Program-made: the position numbers and the translations under genes
The notes under the pieces: generated by a model
Told to the model about the DNA's origin: nothing
The model's database searches: none
What the model saw: the letters and a program-made list of their open reading frames with translations, nothing else
Shown: in pieces, positions 15,024 to 22,758 of the stretch
Layout of the letters: the number at the start of each line of letters is the position of its first letter
Position numbering within the stretch: position 1 is the first letter of the stretch
Source: Thermosaccharophagus gerlachensis
Lineage (GTDB): Bacteria; Armatimonadota; Fervidibacteria; Fervidibacterales; Thermosaccharophagaceae
Direction of reading: 5' to 3'
Assembly (NCBI GenBank): GCA_041538025.1
Contig: JBGOEV010000038.1
Span: forward strand, 1 to 24,268
DNA: 24,268 nucleotides

Positions 15024-15595
15024 CCTTGCCGACGGGATAGGGTATGTCTTGAGATAGGTGTGTAGGTTGGTCCAGATGGTGACAGGTCGCTTCGCATGAG
15101 TGTTATCTGCTTCACTTCAACCTTACCGAGTTGTTCACCTTCGTGCTTCCTTAGCACTTCAATCACTTTGCTTATCCCGTGAGGCGATTTAACCCTACCA
15201 ATCGTGATGTGAGGGTGGAATTCTTTTTCCTCGCGTTGGAAGCCAAGACTTTCCATCGCTTCCTCAATCTGCCTTTGCAACTGTAGCAGGTGTTGAGTGT
15301 TGCTCACTCCGACCCAGATCACCCTTGGTTTTGTGAGGTTCGGGAAACCACCCACGCCAACAACATTGAACTCAAACGGCTCAAACGATGACGCAACGGA
15401 CTCAATTGTAGCACTCACCGTTGGTATCGCTTCCTCTGGGACATTCCCAAGAAACTTGAGTGTCAGGTGAAGGTTTCTTTCCTCAACCCACTTTATGTTT
15501 CCCCCTGCTTTTGATGCTTCTGAAACGATGCTATAAATGCGCTTGCTCATTTCCTCTGGCAACTCAACGGCGATGAAGCTACGCACCTGTTTCAC
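15014..15595 (-). CDS. thpR: RNA 2',3'-cyclic phosphodiesterase (LigT/ThpR family)
   Basis: 193 residues of the 2H phosphoesterase superfamily, cytoplasmic. These enzymes hydrolyse 2',3'-cyclic phosphates on RNA ends to 2'-phosphates. The two catalytic HxTx motifs are plain: HLTL at 43-46 (followed by KFLGNV) and HITI at 129-132 (in EFHPHITIGRVKSP). The N-terminal RSFIAVELP is also characteristic. The start is a GTG at 15595, with GGAGG about 10 bases upstream and an in-frame stop before it; a second GTG three codons later is the only close alternative. The 3' end overlaps lnt by 10 bases, leaving no room for a terminator. It is divergent from pheT. Confidence 0.9.
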   Translation of the reverse strand: MKQVRSFIAVELPEEMSKRIYSIVSEASKAGGNIKWVEERNLHLTLKFLGNVPEEAIPTVSATIESVASSFEPFEFNVVGVGGFPNLTKPRVIWVGVSNTQHLLQLQRQIEEAMESLGFQREEKEFHPHITIGRVKSPHGISKVIEVLRKHEGEQLGKVEVKQITLMRSDLSPSGPTYTPISRHTLSRRQGHD

Positions 15596-15644
15596 TTTTG
15601 CTCATCCTCCCTTCGCTTTGTGTCAGTCAAACATGCCGTGTAGA

Positions 15645-15663
15645 GGATGCGGATTGCATCCTT
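15645..15663. repeat. 7-bp perfect inverted repeat between thpR and pheT
   Basis: AGGATGC (15645-15651) and GCATCCT (15657-15663) flank GGATT. It lies in the divergent gap, about 50 bases before thpR's start and 92 before pheT's. No T-run follows on either strand, so it is not an intrinsic terminator; it could be an operator or part of a leader structure. Confidence 0.4.
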
Positions 15664-15754
15664 TACATTAGCTTATCTTGTTGTCATTCTGCAGATTGTG
15701 GTCAACCCTCGCTGAAAACGAGATGTGACCAACTCTTGCGGGGTGAGAGAGGAA

Positions 15755-17818
15755 ATGCGAGTCCCATTGTCATGGCTGTATGATTTTGTTGAACTGCATG
15801 CGGATGTTGAGGAAATAGCAAACAGACTTGAGATGGCGGGTTTCTCCGTAGAAGCTATTGAACGCTTAGACGATGACTTTGTCCTTAACATTGAAGTGAC
15901 ACCAAACAGAGGCGATTGCCTCTCAGTTGAAGGTATAGCGAGGGAAGTAGCAGCCATATTCAACCTGCCTCTAAAAAGTTTTACACCACGCGTTAGTGAG
16001 GAAGCCGATGAGATTAGTAATCATGTGAACATCAGGGTAGAAGAGGAAGCTATGTGCCCTCGCTATTCCGCTCGCCTGATAAGCGATGTAACTGTTGGTG
16101 AGTCACCAAAATGGCTTTCTGATAGGCTTATAGCGTGTGGGCAGATGCCGATCAACAATGTTGTTGACATAACGAACTATGTGATGTTTGGTTTTGGGCA
16201 GCCACTACACGCTTTTGATTTTGAAAAGATTGAGGGCGCCACCATCATTGTTCGCAGGGCGAGAGAAGGCGAGAAGATTGTGACTCTTGATGGCGTTGAA
16301 AGGACGCTTTCAAACGACATGCTCGTTATCGCTGATATCAAAAAGCCTGTGGCAATAGCTGGCGTAATGGGTGGACTTGATAGCGAAGTGACTGAACACA
16401 CGAAGGTCGTCTTGCTTGAATCGGCTCACTTCCACAAGTCGAGCATCCGCAGGACAGCAAAGCAATTAGGCATCCGCACAGAGGCATCCTATCGCTTTGA
16501 GAGGTGGGTTGATCCAAACGGAACTGTTAGGGCACTTGATATCGCAGCCGAATTGATAGCGTTGTTGGCGGGTGGGAAGGTCCACAAAGGGGTCATTGAC
16601 ATATACCCAAACCCAATTGAACCGCGAAAGATAAAACTGCGCATAGGGAGAGCGAAAAAGGTCCTTGGTATAGATGTGTCTATTGATGAAGCTGAAAGCT
16701 TGTTGGCAAGGCTTGGGTTAAGCGTATGCCGAATAGACGATGAGACAACTTCAGTTGTAGTCCCAACATGGCGCAATGATTTGGAGCAAGAAGCTGATTT
16801 GATTGAGGAGATCGCACGCTTATACAACTATGAGCGCATACCAGCTACGTTGCCAAAAGGTATCTCGGAAAGAAGCGGTGAGAGTGAAGTTAGAAAAATA
16901 GAATTGCGCTGTAAGGAGTTGCTGACAAGGCTTGGACTTAATGAGGTTATCACATTCAGCCTCACAAACAAGCAAGTCCAAGCAAGCTTCAATTTTAAGG
17001 ACTATACCAATGCCATATGGGTTCGTAATCCCCTCTCAAGAGAATATTGCATGCTTCGAACAAACATTTTGCCATCGTTGCTTTCCGTCCTTGAGCACAA
17101 CTTTAGAAGGGGTATCTCAGATGTGTGGATGTTTGAGATTGGTAAAGTCTACCTGATTGATGAGCGAACAATGCGCTATGAGGAAAGACGCCAGCTTGGC
17201 ATCGTTATAACAGGGTCTTCTCATACAAGCACATGGAACATGCCAAAGGAAGCTACTGTTGCTGATTTTTATTCGCTCAAGGGGATAGTTGAAGAGTTGC
17301 TCAAAGCTATTGGCATTAGCGATTTTGAGTTTGTGCGTGCGTCGCATCGTGCTTTCCATCCATACCAAGCAAGTCACCTCATCATTAAAGGGGAGGTCAG
17401 TGGCATACTCGGTAGAATTCACCCGGATGTTGAGCGAGAACACGATTTCCGTAACCCAGTTTATGCAGCTCAAATTGATTTTGAACAGCTCGCGAAAATG
17501 TATTGCCATGTGAAGGCTTTCAAGCAATTGCCAATCTATCCAGCGGTCACGCGAGATGTAGCGTTCGTTGTTTCAGAAGATGTTGAGGCAAGCTCAATAG
17601 TGAAAGCCATATTTGAAGTTTGTGGTGAATTAGCAGATTCAGTGACGCCATTTGACGAGTATCGTAGTGAACAGCTTGGGCACGGTGTTAAAAGCCTTGC
17701 GTTCTCAGTAACATTGCGTGCACATGATAGAACGCTGAGCGGGGAAGAAGTTGAGCAGGTAATGGAGCGTGTTAGACAGGTAGTTTGCGAGCGCTTCAAA
17801 GCACGGGTGCGCATGTGA
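15755..17818 (+). CDS. pheT: Phenylalanine-tRNA ligase beta subunit, lacking the N-terminal tRNA-binding domain
   Basis: 687 residues. Bacterial PheT is normally near 800; it pairs with PheS to charge tRNA-Phe. Domain order here: N-terminal MRVPLSWLYDFVEL to about 38, then directly VLNIEVTPNRGDCLSVEGIAREVA (43-66), so the EMAP-like tRNA-binding domain of about 100 residues usually inserted between these is missing. Next B3/B4 (about 100-270, VVDITNYVMFGFGQPLHAFD and VMGGLDSEV), B5 (about 290-360, VVPTWRNDLEQEADLIEEIARLYNY), the catalytic-like core (375-580) and the FDX-ACB domain (593-687, YPAVTRDVAFVV). I chose ATG 15755 behind GGGGTGAG; an ATG 10 codons earlier lacks a ribosome binding site. 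pheS is not adjacent, unlike the usual pheST order. The next gene starts one base after its stop. Confidence 0.9.
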   Translation: MRVPLSWLYDFVELHADVEEIANRLEMAGFSVEAIERLDDDFVLNIEVTPNRGDCLSVEGIAREVAAIFNLPLKSFTPRVSEEADEISNHVNIRVEEEAMCPRYSARLISDVTVGESPKWLSDRLIACGQMPINNVVDITNYVMFGFGQPLHAFDFEKIEGATIIVRRAREGEKIVTLDGVERTLSNDMLVIADIKKPVAIAGVMGGLDSEVTEHTKVVLLESAHFHKSSIRRTAKQLGIRTEASYRFERWVDPNGTVRALDIAAELIALLAGGKVHKGVIDIYPNPIEPRKIKLRIGRAKKVLGIDVSIDEAESLLARLGLSVCRIDDETTSVVVPTWRNDLEQEADLIEEIARLYNYERIPATLPKGISERSGESEVRKIELRCKELLTRLGLNEVITFSLTNKQVQASFNFKDYTNAIWVRNPLSREYCMLRTNILPSLLSVLEHNFRRGISDVWMFEIGKVYLIDERTMRYEERRQLGIVITGSSHTSTWNMPKEATVADFYSLKGIVEELLKAIGISDFEFVRASHRAFHPYQASHLIIKGEVSGILGRIHPDVEREHDFRNPVYAAQIDFEQLAKMYCHVKAFKQLPIYPAVTRDVAFVVSEDVEASSIVKAIFEVCGELADSVTPFDEYRSEQLGHGVKSLAFSVTLRAHDRTLSGEEVEQVMERVRQVVCERFKARVRM

Positions 17819-17819
17819 A

Positions 17820-18866
17820 ATGAAGCAAGCGATGTTGTTTGAAAGGCTTGATGGGAAAAAGGTGATGTGTAAGCTGTGCAACAGGGGATGCGTTATCAAT
17901 GATGGCGGGACAGGCTTCTGCAGAGCGAGGGTGAACATCAATGGAGAGTTGTTCACACTCACATATGGCAACCTGTCGGCAATTGAATCACGACCAATTG
18001 AGATAAAGCCTTTCTTTCATTACTACCCCGGTTCAACATCGCTCACATTCTCAACATGGTCATGTAACCTCAGCTGTGCGTGGTGTCAGAATTACCACCT
18101 TTCAAGTGTCCCACCGATAACTTCAAAAGCTGTATACACTCCAGCCCAAGTTTTAGAGATGGCACTTGAAAGCGGTGACGAAGGCTTATGCGCATCGTTC
18201 AACGAACCAACACTGTTGTTTGAGTTTTGCATTGAGCTTTTCAAGATGGCTAAGAAGAACAACTTGTATTGCTGCTTCGTTTCAAACGGATACATGAGCA
18301 TTGAGGCGCTTGACGCTTTAATTGAGGCTGGCATGGATGGGATGAATGTGGACATCAAGGGCAAGAAGGAAGCATACGAGCGGTATTGTGGTGGAGCTGA
18401 TGTTGAACACATATGGCAAGTTGCAGCTCACGCGAAAAGCCGTGGCGTCCATGTTGAAATTGTATGCCTCCTCGTGACAGGCGTATCGGATGACGATGAG
18501 ACGATTGAGTGGATCATTGAGAAGCACTTGGAGATGCTCGGGAAGGATGTGCCAATACATTTCAACCGCTATTTCCCTGCAAAGTTTTTCAATGCGCCAC
18601 CAACACCACTTGAACGCCTTGAGAAGGCTTATAAGATGGCAAAAGCAGCTGGCGTGCTCTTCCCTTACATAGGCAATGTGCATGGGCACAGTGGTGAAAA
18701 TACCTATTGCCCAAGGTGCGGTGAAGAGCTCATACGCCGAAGCAGTTTCATGACCGTCAAAGTTAATCTGTCCGAGAAGAACGAATGCCCAAGATGTGGT
18801 GAGCATATACCGATTGTAGGTGTGGCAAGAACTTCTACTTGTAGCAGGTGGATGCGATGGAGGTGA
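17820..18866 (+). CDS. amrS: AmrS-like radical SAM protein
   Basis: 348 residues resembling the radical SAM component of the AmmeMemoRadiSam group (also annotated as pyruvate-formate-lyase-activating-like). The N-terminus has cysteines 17, 20, 24 and 34 (CKLCNRGC, GFC). The [4Fe-4S]/SAM site is CNLSCAWC, Cys82, Cys86 and Cys89. Then FNEPTLL (128-134), FVSNGYM and NVDIKG (176-181) of the barrel. The tail carries two CxxC pairs, Cys297/300 and Cys323/326, likely a zinc or cluster knuckle. The partners AMMECR1 and Memo are not in this window, and the substrate of the system is unknown. ATG 17820 is one base after the pheT stop, so translation is probably coupled. The stop lies within the next gene's ribosome binding site. 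Confidence 0.85.
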   Translation: MKQAMLFERLDGKKVMCKLCNRGCVINDGGTGFCRARVNINGELFTLTYGNLSAIESRPIEIKPFFHYYPGSTSLTFSTWSCNLSCAWCQNYHLSSVPPITSKAVYTPAQVLEMALESGDEGLCASFNEPTLLFEFCIELFKMAKKNNLYCCFVSNGYMSIEALDALIEAGMDGMNVDIKGKKEAYERYCGGADVEHIWQVAAHAKSRGVHVEIVCLLVTGVSDDDETIEWIIEKHLEMLGKDVPIHFNRYFPAKFFNAPPTPLERLEKAYKMAKAAGVLFPYIGNVHGHSGENTYCPRCGEELIRRSSFMTVKVNLSEKNECPRCGEHIPIVGVARTSTCSRWMRWR

Positions 18867-18873
18867 GGATTGG

Positions 18874-19494
18874 TTGCTGATTGATAAAGTCATCGTTGGT
18901 CCGTTGCAGACCAACTGCTATGTCGTTGCTTGTAGTGAGACAATGGAGGGCGTGATCATAGACCCGGGAGATGAGCCATCAAGGATTGCAGCGGTTGTGA
19001 ATTATCATGGTGTGAAGGTAAAAGCGCTCATAGCAACTCATGGGCATTTTGATCATGTCATGGCAGTTGAGAAGCTGAAGGAACTATACAACGCGCCATT
19101 CCTCGTTGGGCGCTTGGAGGAAGAAATAGTTAGACATGCAAAGCATCAAGCGCTTTTCTTTGGCTTCATTGCATCATCAGTTCCTCAACCGGATGCGCTT
19201 CTTGACGATGGTCAGGAAGTTGAGGTGGGCAAATTAAAGTTGTGTGTGATGAGTGCTCCGGGGCATTCTCCAGGGCATATTGCGCTTCTTGTGGGTGAGC
19301 ATATCTTTAGCGGCGACATCTTGTTTGAGAATGGCGTTGGAAGAACTGACTTTCCCGGTGGTTCGTATGCGGACTTGGTTAGGACGATAAAGGAACGCAT
19401 CTTCAACTTGCCACCAGATACACTTATTCATCCAGGGCATGGGCGTGAGTTCACCGTCGCTGAAGCAAGGTTGATGTTCTCAAGGTTGCTTTAA
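18874..19494 (+). CDS. Metallo-beta-lactamase-fold hydrolase (glyoxalase II-like)
   Basis: 206 residues, cytoplasmic. Members hydrolyse thioesters such as S-lactoylglutathione, or related compounds; the substrate is not determined here. Metal motifs: THGHFDH (His56, His58, Asp60, His61), GHSPGH (131-135), FSGDILF (Asp148) and HPGHG (186-190, His189). The start is a TTG at 18874, chosen because GGAGGTGAGG at 18859-18868 sits 7 bases upstream and the protein then begins with the family-typical LIDKVIVGPLQTNCYVV. An in-frame ATG at 18820 would add 18 residues with no ribosome binding site and overlap the radical SAM gene by 47 bases. Eight bases, including most of the ribosome binding site, separate the chosen start from the upstream stop. 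Confidence 0.9.
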   Translation: MLIDKVIVGPLQTNCYVVACSETMEGVIIDPGDEPSRIAAVVNYHGVKVKALIATHGHFDHVMAVEKLKELYNAPFLVGRLEEEIVRHAKHQALFFGFIASSVPQPDALLDDGQEVEVGKLKLCVMSAPGHSPGHIALLVGEHIFSGDILFENGVGRTDFPGGSYADLVRTIKERIFNLPPDTLIHPGHGREFTVAEARLMFSRLL

Positions 19495-19598
19495 AACTGC
19501 TCCTTGCCAAAGTCACATGGCAAACTCGTTGCGCTTGAATTGTTAACCCATTGTTGTAGGTCAATTGATCAATCTCAAAGCGTTGAGGTGGTAAACGG

Positions 19599-20699
19599 AT
19601 GTTTGCTGAAAAGCAAATCCTTCTAATACCCGGACCAACGCCAGTTCCACCGCGTGTTCTCAGGGCGATGTGTCGCCCAATGATAAACCATCGTGGTCCA
19701 GAGTATGAAGCCTTCTTTGAGCGCTTGCTTGGAAAGTTAAAGCGAATCATTGGCACTGAAGGCGATGTGATAATTTTTCCAGCTTCTGGCACTGGTGCTA
19801 TGGAGGCTGCGCTTGTAAACTTGCTCTCGCCGGGTGACCCAGTCCTTGCTACTACCGTCGGGCACTTCGGCGATAGGTTCATAGACATAGCAAAGGCATT
19901 CGGCGCGGATGTGACCACCTTAAGTTTCCCGTGGGGGAAGGCTGTTGATGTTGATGATGTTGAACGCGCTTTTAAATCGGCAAAGAAACAATATCGTGCT
20001 CTCCTTGTAACTCATAACGAAACTTCAACTGGCGTGACTAACCCAATTCAACCCCTCGCAAAGCTTGCAAGGGAGCACGGGGCACTTATCATTGTTGATG
20101 CCATTTCATCCATTGGTGCAATTGAGCTCAAAATGGATGCATGGGATGTGGATGTAGTCATTGGCGGGTCGCAGAAAGGATTGATGACGCCACCGGGGAT
20201 CAGTTTCGTTGCTTTGAATCAGCGTGCATGGGATGCTGTAGAAAAGGCTAAGATGCCACGCTACTACTGGGACTTCAAATTACATAAGCGATACATGGAG
20301 CGCAACCAGAACCCTTACACGCCTGCTCTCCCATTGCTCTTCGCGCTTGATGAAGCTTTGGAAATGCTGTTTGAAGAGGGGCTTGAAAATGTCTTTGAGA
20401 GGCATAGGAAACTGATGCATATCACAAGAGAGGGTGCTCTCCAAATCGGGCTTGGATTGCTCGCCGATGATGATGTGGCTTCATGCACTGTCACTGGTAT
20501 AACGCTTCCAGAAGGAATTGATGGGCATGTGCTCATGAAGAGGTTGCGTGAGCAATACAACGTCATTGTGGCTGGTGGAATGGATCACATGCGTGGTAAG
20601 ATGATACGCATCGGGCATGTTGGATGGGTGCACGAAAACGACATCTACATTGCATTGCATGCACTTAAGGAAGTCGTATCAAGTTTGAAGGGGTCCTAA
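19599..20699 (+). CDS. Class V aminotransferase (alanine/serine-glyoxylate type)
   Basis: 366 residues of the PLP-dependent class V family, which includes serine-glyoxylate, alanine-glyoxylate and serine-pyruvate aminotransferases. Seen: LLIPGPTPVPPRV (8-20), NHRGPEYE (30-37), FPASGTGAMEAAL (60-72, cofactor phosphate loop), HNETSTGVTNPI (139-150), IIVDAISSIG (164-173, Asp167 to the pyridine nitrogen) and GGSQKGLMTPPG (189-200, Lys193 as the PLP lysine). The end MIRIGHVGWVHENDI is usual for the family. ATG behind GAGGTGG. It is 104 bases after the hydrolase and 26 before ridA, with which it probably forms an operon. The exact amino donor and acceptor cannot be read from sequence. Confidence 0.9.
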   Translation: MFAEKQILLIPGPTPVPPRVLRAMCRPMINHRGPEYEAFFERLLGKLKRIIGTEGDVIIFPASGTGAMEAALVNLLSPGDPVLATTVGHFGDRFIDIAKAFGADVTTLSFPWGKAVDVDDVERAFKSAKKQYRALLVTHNETSTGVTNPIQPLAKLAREHGALIIVDAISSIGAIELKMDAWDVDVVIGGSQKGLMTPPGISFVALNQRAWDAVEKAKMPRYYWDFKLHKRYMERNQNPYTPALPLLFALDEALEMLFEEGLENVFERHRKLMHITREGALQIGLGLLADDDVASCTVTGITLPEGIDGHVLMKRLREQYNVIVAGGMDHMRGKMIRIGHVGWVHENDIYIALHALKEVVSSLKGS

Positions 20700-20725
20700 C
20701 ACGGGCATGAAAGGAGGATGAACAA

Positions 20726-21112
20726 ATGAAGGAAGTGATCGTTTCAGAGAACGCACCAAAGCCTGTTGGACCTTACTCACCTGCCATAAGGGTTGGTGAC
20801 TTCGTTTTCGTTTCAGGACAAGGCGCAATAGATCCACAAACGGGAAAACTCGTTGGTGAAACCATTGAGGAACAGACACGCCGAACCCTTGAGAACATTA
20901 GGGCGTTGCTTGAGGCTGCTGGAGCAAGCATGGCTGATTGTGTTAAGGTGACTGTCCACTTAGCCGACATAAATATGTTTAGCAGGTTCAACGCTGTCTA
21001 TTCTGAATACTTCCCAGACCCGAAGCCAGCAAGGACGACAGTTCAATCAACACTCCTTCCCGGTATGCTTGTTGAGATTGATGTTATTGCTTATGCGCCG
21101 AAGAGTCGTTAA
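20726..21112 (+). CDS. ridA: RidA family reactive-imine deaminase
   Basis: 128 residues, standard RidA/YjgF length, acting as a cytoplasmic trimer that hydrolyses enamine/imine intermediates released by PLP enzymes, protecting other PLP enzymes from damage. Family marks: APKPVGPYSPA (10-20), FVFVSGQGAIDPQTG (26-40), TLENIRALLEAAG (54-66), PARTTVQ (101-107, Arg103 as the carboxylate-binding arginine) and VEIDVIAYAP (116-125, Glu117). ATG behind an excellent AAAGGAGGATG. It directly follows the PLP aminotransferase gene, which makes functional sense. Its stop is 16 bases from the convergent DUF3084 gene. Confidence 0.95.
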   Translation: MKEVIVSENAPKPVGPYSPAIRVGDFVFVSGQGAIDPQTGKLVGETIEEQTRRTLENIRALLEAAGASMADCVKVTVHLADINMFSRFNAVYSEYFPDPKPARTTVQSTLLPGMLVEIDVIAYAPKSR

Positions 21113-21128
21113 CATTCCCGCGCGGTTT

Positions 21129-22559
21129 TTAACCAGCTGGCGCAACATGAAGCTCAATTTCAAGAGGTCCGATTGTGAATGTGTCCTTCTTTGCTCTTGC
21201 CTCAAGGGTTGCTGGACCGTTTATGCGTTTCAATTGCTCCACTGCTTCTCCGAGCTCCAAAAACGAAATGACACCGTATGATGGTCTTTCAGTATCGGTG
21301 CGCATAAGCAAGCCGCGTTCCATTGCTATTCGGCTTAACTCGCCATAAAGCATGCTCGCAAGCTCTTGCATCAGCTCGCCTACGGAAGCCCTCCCGTCAA
21401 CCTTCTTTGATGTGAGCACTTCACCGCCCTTGAAGACAAGCTGGTTGCGATACAACCTTATGTCAACGGGAACCTGCTCTCCAGCCATCACATTGCGCTT
21501 CGCGTAAATTTCAACGATGACACTATCGCCAACGCTCTTTATGTTGTCAGCGACGATGTTTAATATGTCCTTTTCCGTGAACAGTGTTGGTTCATCGCTT
21601 CCCGGGAGCTTGACAAGCATCCCGAATATCTTAACTGCCCTTTCGTTACCCTGTGCTGATGCTCCTTTCTTCCTTGCCACTGAATCAGCGTCATCAAGCA
21701 ACTTCTCAAGCTTAGCCAGTATCTCCTCCTTTGGCAGTGAGCCGTCAACAACACCGATTAAAACGGTTTCCTCAGCTTTGTAGATCAACTCGCCCTTGAC
21801 GAGCATGCTTGCGATGTATGTGTCAAGGCTCTTTCTGTATCGTTCAAATTCGGCTTTCATCATTTGCAATTCATCAACTTGTCTTCTGAGCTCATCAAGC
21901 TGTTTGCGAGTTGTTGCAAGCGAGCGCTTTGCAGTCTCATCAGCTTTTGCTATCTCTTCGCGCACCTTTGAAAGTTCCTCTTGACGGCTTTGCAATTCTG
22001 CTACTGCCTCCTTAAGAGCATTCTCAGTTCGCCTCAGTTCTGAGAATGTCATCTTAAGGCGCTCCTTTGTTTTCGTTAGAAGCGCCTCTGTGCTCTTCAG
22101 CATTTTGTGCATCTCTTTCAACTTTGTCTGAGCAGTGCTTAGCTGTTGTTTTGCGTCTGCTAACTCTTTGCTTACTCGCGCATACTGGCGTTGTGCGAGT
22201 GTCGTCTTCTCCTGTTCAACTTTCAGCTCATCGCTTAAGCGCTTAGCTTTGCTCTTCCATAAGCGATATGAGGAGCGTAACTTCGCTACCTCTGTGCGTA
22301 GCTCTTCTCTCTCCTTGAGCAAGGTGCCAAGCTCAAATAACGCTATCCTTGCTTCTCGGCTCACAGCTGTGAGCACCAAAACCGTTACAGTGAAAATAAG
22401 GATGCCAGTGAACACAGAGACAACCATCGCTGTATGGCGTGGGCGAAGGTGAAATATTGTAAGGCGCTTTTTCCCGAGCCTCCTACCAACCACATCCCCA
22501 ACATAGGCTATGAATCCACTGACAACAGTGAGTGCAATAAGGAGTCCAATTGGATACAC
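21129..22559 (-). CDS. DUF3084 membrane-anchored coiled-coil protein
   Basis: 476 residues. Two N-terminal membrane helices (about 3-22 and 43-65) flank GDVVGRRLGKKRLTIFHLRPRHTA (21-44), the hallmark of DUF3084 proteins known mainly from cyanobacteria and a few other phyla. A long heptad-rich coiled coil follows (about 75-255: KEREELRTEVAKL, RRQVDELQMMKAEF). The rest (about 255-476) is a conserved soluble region with KAEETVLIGVVDG, VIVEIYAKRNVMAGEQVPVDIRLY and FTIGPLEIELHV. No enzymatic motif is visible; biochemical function is unknown. The start is a GTG at 22559 behind GGAGGTG (8-base spacing). It is divergent from the ceramidase-like gene and convergent with ridA. Confidence 0.85.
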   Translation of the reverse strand: MYPIGLLIALTVVSGFIAYVGDVVGRRLGKKRLTIFHLRPRHTAMVVSVFTGILIFTVTVLVLTAVSREARIALFELGTLLKEREELRTEVAKLRSSYRLWKSKAKRLSDELKVEQEKTTLAQRQYARVSKELADAKQQLSTAQTKLKEMHKMLKSTEALLTKTKERLKMTFSELRRTENALKEAVAELQSRQEELSKVREEIAKADETAKRSLATTRKQLDELRRQVDELQMMKAEFERYRKSLDTYIASMLVKGELIYKAEETVLIGVVDGSLPKEEILAKLEKLLDDADSVARKKGASAQGNERAVKIFGMLVKLPGSDEPTLFTEKDILNIVADNIKSVGDSVIVEIYAKRNVMAGEQVPVDIRLYRNQLVFKGGEVLTSKKVDGRASVGELMQELASMLYGELSRIAMERGLLMRTDTERPSYGVISFLELGEAVEQLKRINGPATLEARAKKDTFTIGPLEIELHVAPAG

Positions 22560-22627
22560 TGCAAAGGCACCTCCAAACCGCTTAAACGAGAGATTGAAAA
22601 CGGTATGTGTTTGCGTCCATAAACAGT

Positions 22628-22647
22628 ATGCAATCTATAGTTTGCAT
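22628..22647. promoter_or_regulatory. 20-bp near-palindrome, operator candidate
   Basis: ATGCAATCTATAGTTTGCAT is symmetric at 18 of 20 positions, with arms ATGCAA/TTGCAT around a central CTATAG. It lies in the 199-base divergent gap, 69 bases from the DUF3084 GTG and 112 from the ceramidase-like ATG. A dimeric regulator binding here could control both. I found no convincing promoter for the minus-strand gene; CATAAT at 22712-22717 is a possible -10 for the plus-strand gene without a good -35. Confidence 0.45.
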
Positions 22648-22758
22648 TTGGCTGTAGCTGGCACATCGTTCCTAAATATCCAAACTGATGCAACTGCGTT
22701 TTGGTTGGTAGCATAATCTGGTATTGATTCTCACACTTGCGTGGGGGAGTGATGCGGT

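Noticed and set aside
15596..15754. Possible T-box leader in front of pheT
   Set aside because: I found no T-box TGGNACC core and no terminator/antiterminator pair; only a 7-bp hairpin is present.
18318..18914. A 198-codon minus-strand frame over the radical SAM gene and the next start
   Set aside because: It is a shadow of two genes with clear catalytic motifs and shows no motifs of its own.
19504..19523. TTGCCA/TGGCAA inverted repeat after the metallo-beta-lactamase-fold gene
   Set aside because: Only a 6-bp stem with an 8-base loop and no T-run; not a credible intrinsic terminator.
19564..19573. 10-base palindrome ATTGATCAAT before the aminotransferase gene
   Set aside because: Too short and AT-rich to claim as an operator without further copies.
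21118..21130. CCGCGCGG followed by TTTTT between ridA and the DUF3084 gene
   Set aside because: It looks like a terminator at first sight, but a self-complementary 8-mer leaves no room for a loop, so no stable hairpin can form.
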